Shown here piece by piece: positions 56,945 through 64,000 of a stretch of 64,000 bases of DNA (position 1 is the stretch's first letter; every line of letters begins with the position of its first letter). Origin of the DNA: Lampris incognitus (Eukaryota > Chordata > Actinopteri > Lampriformes > Lampridae). Made by a program: the position numbers and the translations under genes. Location of the stretch: NCBI RefSeq assembly GCF_029633865.1, contig NC_079213.1:92754814-92818813 (forward strand), given 5' to 3'. The notes beneath the pieces were generated by a model that worked only from the letters and a program-made list of their open reading frames with translations, was not told the origin of the DNA and did no database searches.

Positions 56945-59597
56945 TGGCGACAGGCATGGGCGCAAATCCATGAATACTGGGATGGCATCTAGTGCTTCAC
57001 CTGTGCCCCCGTCCATAGGGTTTAGAAAAAGCATTCAAAATACAACATACATAGTATATTAAACCAATAGGGAAATAAAATATTTCCCAAACCCATCGAA
57101 CTCTATAGAATCAAAGAGGATAAGAATTAAAAATTAAAACAGAGAACATAACAAGACAGAACACAGTGAGGTAACCTGTAGGCTTTGGCATGGCTTCCAG
57201 CCTACAGACCCCCCACCAAATCAAAGAAATCAAACAAAAAATACACATAAACCATAGACACTATACTATTTAACCAAAATCCAACATCACCCTCCCTCCT
57301 TCCCCAATCACAGTAAAAGTGCTCCCCTCCGCAAATCCACTAATAAACTCATCTTCTCTAACATAACTATACAACATATTAACATCTCTTTCCATTATAC
57401 TCTTAAAAATATTCCACACCTCAGCTTTCCTCTTTTCGTAATGGGCTATATTCCTCCTTAGCTTGACAGCAAACATTGCATGGCGTAAAACATAATTTAA
57501 TAAATTAACATTACATCCTTTCACTTTGCCATTCACCCCAAACAACCACAATTCTCTCAGTTCCATTCTGTCAACAAACCCACCTCTCCAACATCAACTT
57601 ATTAATTCCTTCATTTTCAACATGTATATCCCTCCAGCTCACAACATTCAACAGACTCATGCAAAAATGTTTCCTCTCCCACACCAGACACATCACATTA
57701 TTTCTTCACATTCACATCAAACTAATTATTAAATTATTGAATACTCTATTGTGTCTTAATAAAAAGTCAAAATTCTCACATTCAACACTGTTCCACTTCA
57801 TTCTGTTTCCTCCATATCCTACCTACATCCATCTCATTCATAACCCTCTCCCACACTTTCTCCACAACCGGTCTTCTCACTTCTTCCCCTCTTAAACATC
57901 AATACATCACTTTTTTTTCACACTCATCAGACTCACTCTCCTCTCTCCTTCGCCCACATACTACATTTCTATCTCTCCTTCCTCATCCAACACAGCCTTT
58001 CTCTCAGTCATACTGACCCATTCTCTCAGCATCCCCCCTTGATCTTTCCAAATATCTTCCGTGCCTTTCCCAACCACACTTCATCACCCCTTCCCCTCAC
58101 TTCATCTACCATTGCCTTTGCCCTCATAAACCCTGGTATATACTCATACACTAAATCCCTTATCTTTCTAAACCCTGCTCTCCAAATCACCCTGTTAGAA
58201 ATTGTTTCCCTCAAATGTGATTTTTGGATTTAAAAACACTGGTTGTTCCCACACCTGCTTCACATTCTTACATTCATACTACACACATTTCACAAACTCT
58301 CCCCATGCTTCCAGCACCTCCTTGTAAAACTCAAGACACTCCACTCAACATACCATTCTTCATTTGCATATACACTCCACTCTCCCCACACCTACCACGT
58401 TTTTAAATTGCCTCCCTTAAAAACACCTTCCATGTATGATCCCTCTTGTTTCTTAAATATCTAACCATCATTTTCACCCTAAGTGCTTTCTTTTTCACTC
58501 CTAAATTGATTAACTTTAACCCACCATCTTCATAGTAGTTTTCCATCACCTCCTTTGCTATCCTAACTCCCTTCCCATCCCACAGATACTCACTCACCAT
58601 TTTGTCTACCTCCTTCAACACTCTCTCAGGCACATCCAACACATTCATTACATACACAGTCGTACTCATAACTAATCCATTCACAACATCCCTTTCAGCT
58701 TCAATCCTGTAAGTTTCCAAAACCCTAATGTCTTCCTAATCTTATTCAATATCTCTTCATACTGTATATCTCTCCTTTCCGTATCCTTGGTCCCTAAATT
58801 CACACCTAACACTCTGAAATAATATTTCTTCTCTTTTAATCCTATTTCTAAATATTCTCTATTTGCTAATATTTTATAATCATTACTTAACATGCTAAGT
58901 GGCGTATAGTTTTCTAATCTAGTCCTACTCCCTTTCTTGTAAATAATGCTGACTAACCCTGTTAACATACTACCTGGCATCTCGTTCTTTTCTTCTATCC
59001 ACCTAAATAATCTATGTAACACTGACATTAATTCCTCTCTAAACTCTATGTAAAATTCACCAATTAAACCATCTTTCCATGGACTCTTGTTCCTATGTAA
59101 CCCTGCTATTGCTGCCTCTATTTCTCCTGTCCCTATGTCTCCCTCACACATCTCTCTATCATCATCACTTACCTTGGCCTTCACCTTATCTAACACTTGT
59201 CCTATGCTGTCTTCATCCATCCGTTCTTTCCTAAATAAATCCCCATAAAAAATCTTCTACTCTTTCAGCTGTCCCTACAAAATCTGTAACCTCCCTACCA
59301 TCCTTTCCTTTCAACTTTTCTAAATAATTCTTTCTTTGTTTTGTCTTTTCTAACCCTAAAAAATACCTCGTACATTTCTCTCCTTCAACTACATATCTAG
59401 CTCTGCTTTTAACGATTGCTCCCATACTCCTCTTTTGTTCTATCTCCTTCAGTTCATCTTTTATTCTAATATAGTCTCCTAAAACATAACCTGCCTCCCA
59501 TCTGCCCTCTTTGCCGCTTTAGTTAACTCTCCCTTTAACCTCCTCTCTCTTTTTCTATCTTATTTCTGCCTCCGCTATAATCTATACTCAATATCTT

Positions 59598-59993
59598 TTC
59601 TTTTTTTTTACATTTATTTCTGATTTTTCCCTTTTTTCTCCCAATTTAGTGGCCAATCGATCCCTATTTTAGTTCAAACACCCACCCTCGTACTGCATGC
59701 ATTCTCCAACTGCATCTCCCCGGCCGGCAGTCTCGAAGGAGACGCCTCACCACTTTCGTGACAAGGCGAATCCAGGCCCAACCACTGCTTTTTCCAACAC
59801 ACACAGAGACTCATTCATGTGACGAACACAAGCCGACTCCGCCCGCCTCCCGAAGACAACGTTGCCAATTATTGCTGCTTCATCGAGTCCGGCCATAGTC
59901 GGATCTGACGAGACCGGGGCGTGAACCCCAGTCCCCAGTGGGCAACTGCATCAACACAAAGCCGATGCTTAGACCGCTACACCACTGCGGGCC
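59598..59993 (-). mobile_element. tRNA-derived SINE, family C, with a 16-bp target duplication
   Basis: Minus-strand head GTGGTGTAGCGGTCTAAGCA with B box GGGGTTCACGCCCC, then an approximately 300-bp body and a T-rich (plus strand) tail. The flanks CTATACTCAATATCTT at 59582-59597 and 59994-60009 are identical, a perfect 16-bp duplication typical of LINE-driven insertion. It sits inside ORF2 of the LINE. Confidence 0.92.
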
Positions 59994-60908
59994 CTATACT
60001 CAATATCTTAACTGTTCTTTCATACTCTCCTACCACCTCCCAGTGTTCTCCTCATACATACACTCATTGTTTCTTCTAATTATACACTCTCACTATCTTC
60101 TTATATTTCTCCTCTCTCAGCAATTCACCATTCAGACACGACACCCCCCTCCCCTCTCCTCTCTACACTTTGGCCTAAGCTAAAACCTAACATCAAGTGA
60201 TCACTAATTATCGTGTCTTTGTATTCTATTTCCCCTATCTAATCTACTATGCCCTTCGTACTCAAAACTAAATCTGTCCTACTCTGTTTTAACACCCCTT
60301 TCACCCCTTGTCTCCAGGAAAAAGCCCTCCCCTCTGGATTCCTCTCTCTCAACATGTCTATCAGCCCTTTTGGTCTCATCACTTCCTTCAACACACCTCT
60401 CGATGAATTGCTCTTAAGTCTCACACTCAGTCACATACAACCTCCCACACCTTACATTAAAGTCACCCACTACCATACAGTTCTCACCAACCATCCCTCC
60501 CAATTTCTCAAAAAAAAAAAAACTCTCCTCACCCTCTCATCGTTCGGTGCATACACATTCAACAATTGAAATTTTTTACCCAAATTCTCAAACGTAATCC
60601 CTATTGCTCCCCCCTCACTATCATCCACACATTCTCAACTACACCTCTTTTCACTAATATTGCAACCTCTCTTGTTCTGACTCCACCATTGTTCACATAC
60701 ATTTCTCCCATCCATTCTCTCTCTCAACCTGTCTCACACCCAGCCTCATCCCAATGTGTCTCTTGCAAACATAAAATGTCAGACTTACCTACCATGAAGG
60801 TTTGCTGTCTCTTAATCTTATCCTTTAGCCCATTTGTATTAAAAGAGGGGATTTTAACCATGAAGAGGATAATTGGAAAGAGATGTCCCATTTTAATGAT
60901 CTAAACTA

Positions 60909-62128
60909 CACTCACCGGCCACTTAATTAGGCACACCTGTCCAACTGCTCATTAACGCAAATTTCTAATCAGCCAATCACATGGCAGCAACTCAATGCAT
61001 TTAGGCATGTAGACATGGTCAAGACAATCTGCTGCAGTTCAAACCGAGCATCAGAATGGGGAAGAAAGGTGATTTAAGTGACTTTGAACGTGGCATGGTT
61101 GTTGGTGCCAGACGGGCTGGTCTGAGTATTTCAGAAACTGCTGATCTACTGGGATTTTCACGCACAACCATCTCTAGGGTTTACAGAGAATGGTCCGAAA
61201 AAGAGAAAATATCCAGTGAGCGGCAGTTCTGCGGGCGAAAATGCCTTGTTGATGCCAGAGGTCAGAGGAGAATGGCCAGACTGGTTCGAGCTGATAGAAA
61301 GGCAACAGTAACTCAAATAACCACTCATTACAACCGAGGTATGCAGAAGAGCATCCCTGAACGCACAACACGTCGAACCTTGAGGCAGATGGGCTACAGC
61401 AGCAGAAGACCACACCGGGTGCCACTCCTGTCAGCTAAAAACAGGAAACTGAGGCTACAATTCGCACAGGCTCACCAAAATTGGACAATAGAAGATTGGA
61501 AAAACGTTGCCTGGTCTGATGAGTCTCGATTTCTGCTGCGACATTCGGATGGTAGGGTCAGAATTTGGCGTCAACAACATGAAAGCATGGATCCATCCTG
61601 CCTTGTATCAACGGTTCAGGCTGGTGGTGGTGGTGTAATGGTGTGGGGGATATTTTCTTGGCACACTTTGGGCCCCTTAGTACCAATTGAGCATCGTGTC
61701 AACGCCACAGCCTACCTGAGTATTGTTGCTGACCATGTCCATCCCTTTATGACCACAGTGTTCCCATCTTCTGATGGCTACTTCCAGCAGGATAACGCGC
61801 CATGTCATAAAGCTGGAATCATCTCAGACTGGTTTCTTGAACATGACAATGAGTTCACTGTACTCAAATGGCCTCCACAGTCAACAGATCTCAATCCAAT
61901 AGAGCACCTTTGGGATGTGGTGGACCGGGAGATTCGCATCATGGATGTGCAGCCGACAAATCTGCAGCAACTGCGTGATGCTATCATGTCAATATGGACC
62001 AAACTCTCTGAGGAATGTTTCCAGTACCTTGTTGAATCTATGCCACGAAGGATTAAGGCAGTTCTGAAGGCAAAAGGGGGTCCAACCCGGTACTAGCAAG
62101 GTGTACCTAATAAAGTGGCCAGTGAGTG
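60909..62128 (+). mobile_element. Complete Tc1-like transposon inserted in the LINE
   Basis: 1220 bp. The left end is CACTCACCGGCCACTTAATT and the right end, reverse complemented, is CACTCACTGGCCACTTTATT, an inverted repeat of about 30 bp with a few differences. TA flanks both ends (60907-60908, 62129-62130). One uninterrupted transposase gene fills the middle. It separates ORF1 from ORF2 of the minus-strand LINE. Confidence 0.96.
61056..62096 (+). CDS. Tc1-like transposase, intact (346 residues, DD36E spacing)
   Basis: Cuts and pastes the element by recognising the terminal repeats and acting through a DDE catalytic triad in the nucleus. The N-terminal helix-turn-helix region includes [10 protein letters not shown] and [13 protein letters not shown] second DNA-binding half follows up to about residue 125. 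The catalytic residues are D155 (W-S-D-E-S-R-F), D246 (Q-Q-D-N-A-P-C-H) and E283 (N-P-I-E-H-L-W). There are 36 residues between the second and third, against 34 in classical Tc1, as described for the DD36E (Incomer) group. Length and termini are normal, with no stop or shift. Confidence 0.95.
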   Translation: MGKKGDLSDFERGMVVGARRAGLSISETADLLGFSRTTISRVYREWSEKEKISSERQFCGRKCLVDARGQRRMARLVRADRKATVTQITTHYNRGMQKSIPERTTRRTLRQMGYSSRRPHRVPLLSAKNRKLRLQFAQAHQNWTIEDWKNVAWSDESRFLLRHSDGRVRIWRQQHESMDPSCLVSTVQAGGGGVMVWGIFSWHTLGPLVPIEHRVNATAYLSIVADHVHPFMTTVFPSSDGYFQQDNAPCHKAGIISDWFLEHDNEFTVLKWPPQSTDLNPIEHLWDVVDREIRIMDVQPTNLQQLRDAIMSIWTKLSEECFQYLVESMPRRIKAVLKAKGGPTRY

Positions 62129-63414
62129 TATTTCTTCCACTTTCCTTTATTTTCTACCAGATTTCCTCCCTTTTGGGTTTTCCTATTTGTAGCCAGCTTT
62201 CTGAGGTTGTTCTCCTTACTTTCTGTATTGTTCGAAATAACCCACTGCCCCCTCCCTTCTCTACCCCAGTAACCTCCCCTGCTTTCCCCACTGTTCTTCT
62301 TCCCTTCATTCACTCTCACCACCACGTTGTCTTCCTTCTTCTCTCCTTTCTTCTTTCTCAGCTTATTGTCCTCCATCTGCTCTCTGTCATCATCTTCTCT
62401 TACAATGTTCTCCTCTGCTCTCACCTCTTCTCCTCCACTTCCTCCTCCTTCTCTTTGCTGCTCTTCCTCTTCTCTCTCCATCTCTCTCTGCTCGTCACAC
62501 TCTCTCGCATAGTGTCCTCTCTTACTGCATTTAAAGAAAGTAAACCCTGGGCACTCTCTAAAAATGTGCCCAGGTTTAATGCAGAGTCTTCGCACACATA
62601 CTTGTCTGTCATGAATGGCTCTGAAATGTTCTGCACCTCTTAGAGTCTCAAATTTTGTGGAGTAGGGGAGTGAACGGACCTGGTCGTTGAAACTACTTTT
62701 ACAAATCTCGTTCCGCCAGCTATTTCTGTATCAGGCCACGTGCGTCATTTAATTGGCAATAACGCCTTCACTCCCCATTCTTCCAGCTTTGCCAGTATCT
62801 TCCAGTCCTCCAGATAGACAAGCAGGTTGATGGACACCACCGTGTCATTGCTTGTGATGCCTCTGGTGTGAATCATCACTGCTTTCACTCACACGACGTC
62901 CATCAATTTGGATTTCCCATCCTTGTCCTTCATTGTGATGTCAAAAATCTTCTCTCATCTTACTCTGCAACCAACTACCTCCCCACACTCTTTCGTCACC
63001 TCCTTCAATATTTCCATCATGGTAACTCTTTCACCTCCCTCCACTTCCACTGTCAACTCTTTGCTGTATTTCTCTTTCCTTTCTCCACATTCTTCTCCAC
63101 TGTTTTTCTGTCGTTCTCCATCTGTTCGCTCGTTTTTTCTGTTTCCTCTCTCATTGTGTTTTTCTTTCCCATTTTTTGTTTATTTTATTCCCCTTCGTAT
63201 CCTTCTTTCTGTCCTTGTTCTTAATATTCGTCGTTTGTTCCTTTCCATTGTTTGTGGTCATGATTCCCATCCAAAAAAAACACACAAACACATTCACAAG
63301 AAAAGTCTCCCAAACAGCAAGAGCTGTTGGGGGGGGGGGGGTCAACTAAAAGCGAGAAACAAAGAAGGAAAAGCATTCAGGGATTAAAGTTTTCCATCAC
63401 CTACGAGGAGAGCT

Positions 63415-63605
63415 TGGTTAGTGGTTGTGTCAGGAAGGGCATCCAATGTAAAATTTTGCCAAATCATTAAGCGAATTGACAAGACCATACCAGATTGGTT
63501 GAGGGCCGCCATGGTGTTGTGCCCTCACAGGGTACCGATGGAAACTGCAAAATCCGCTGTGGTCACTCTTACAAACAAGGAAACAAGCCGAAAGAAGAAG
63601 ATGTA
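63415..63605 (+). repeat. 3' fragment of a fish LINE
   Basis: GTGTCAGGAAGGGCATCCAA, TTTTGCCAAATCATTAAGCG, CACAGGGTACCGATGGAAAC and the tail AAGCCGAAAGAAGAAGA match the order I know from a widespread fish LINE 3' end. The exact family is not assigned. Confidence 0.6.
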
Positions 63606-64000
63606 CATAGTTGTAAAGCTGAGAGGAAGAATTGAAACGGGAGGGTGGGTTACAGTTCAGTAGTAATACATGTGGTTGTGCAGGCAGAGTTGGTTCACAG
63701 AACACCATCACTTGGCATAGAGTTCACCTTATGACCACCTCCCTCAATCTTCAATTTGTCTCTGACTCTCCAGTTTTGTCTTTCTCTCTTTTAGGCCACC
63801 ATTGTTCATTTTTCATCCTCTGCCATGTTCTCCCTTTATTTCTTCTCTCCTTTCTCTCTTTCTCACACAGCAGCCCTTGGGCTCTTACTCACACCACTGC
63901 AGTCATCATTTAGCTGTTAGCACTTCCATTATTTCAATCCAACTGTGGTCTGTTAGCACAACGACTTCCACTCTGAGAATGTGCGCACACTTTCTCATAA
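63606..64000. other. Non-coding, nothing recognised
   Basis: Pyrimidine-rich plus strand, possibly further 5' sequence of the minus-strand LINE. No feature can be supported. Confidence 0.4.

Larger units (their letters stand above)
56945..63400 (-). mobile_element. Tx1/L1-like LINE, internally deleted, with nested insertions
   Basis: Read on the minus strand. ORF1 remnants (62600-62130) contain two CCHC-type knuckles in poor condition (C-I-K-P-G-H-I-F-R-E-C; F-F-K-C-S-K-R-G-H-Y-A-R-E-C). ORF2 has endonuclease pieces near 60430-60240 (E-R-N-P-E-G-R-A-F-S-W-R, then S-R-T-D-L-V-L). RT is at 59220-58860 with N-K-S-P-W-K-D-G-L and S-I-I-Y-K-K-G, followed at about 58862 by a jump directly to the post-RT region, so the catalytic block is missing. 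C-terminal pieces lie down to 57270, then a 3' UTR. The right (5') boundary is uncertain. The long pyrimidine-rich plus strand is this element's antisense. Confidence 0.82.

Noticed and set aside
56945..60900. Plus-strand frames in the pyrimidine-rich region as genes
   Set aside because: They are Ser/Leu/Phe-rich shadows of the minus-strand LINE.

Overview
The window is vertebrate nuclear DNA, most likely from a teleost fish. Three things point that way. There is a spliced gene whose exons read as the centrosomal protein CEP350. Fish-type tRNA-derived SINEs and a V-SINE-like element are abundant. Ty1/copia, Ty3/gypsy, hAT, Tc1-like and L1/Tx1-like elements sit side by side, with long (CA)n, (GA)n and (ACT)n microsatellites. 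No bacterial-type operon, CRISPR array, rRNA gene or free-standing tRNA gene is visible.

Host genes. The plus strand carries the 5' part of cep350. A probable 5' UTR exon ends at 39184 and seven coding exons lie between 50301 and 56232, with phases that agree at every junction; the gene runs off the right edge. On the minus strand near the left edge are one clear exon (2063 to 1507) and one tentative phase-compatible exon (from 319) of a gene I do not recognise. At 15072 to 14566 (minus) there is a decayed exon resembling smoothelin.

Mobile elements, left to right. (1) 3.4-13.5 kb: a tRNA-SINE with a small inverted-repeat insertion, then an old Ty3/gypsy element split by a young Ty1/copia element whose primer-binding site matches the anticodon arm of initiator tRNA-Met. 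(2) 15.7-24 kb: V-SINE, SINE copies, a hAT remnant, and a 406-bp miniature LTR element (19641-20046) whose LTRs carry a tRNA-like pol III promoter. (3) 26.6-36.8 kb: a hAT element with a perfect 8-bp target duplication, split by a gypsy element whose LTRs look identical. (4) 42.4-49.6 kb: a Tc1 remnant and an L1-like LINE, both with nested insertions, in the first cep350 intron. (5) 56.9-63.4 kb: a Tx1/L1-like LINE in a later intron, interrupted by a SINE with a 16-bp target duplication and by a Tc1-like transposon with an intact 346-residue transposase.

The strongest candidate for something undescribed is the miniature LTR element. It has direct repeats with TG...CA ends, a tRNA-Leu-like primer site, a polypurine tract, a 4-bp target duplication and A/B boxes inside each LTR. 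Its primer site and its polypurine-TAG-TGT junction resemble those of the gypsy element at 28.5-35.9 kb, which may be the lineage that mobilises it. All calls come from reading the sequence; no database search was possible.
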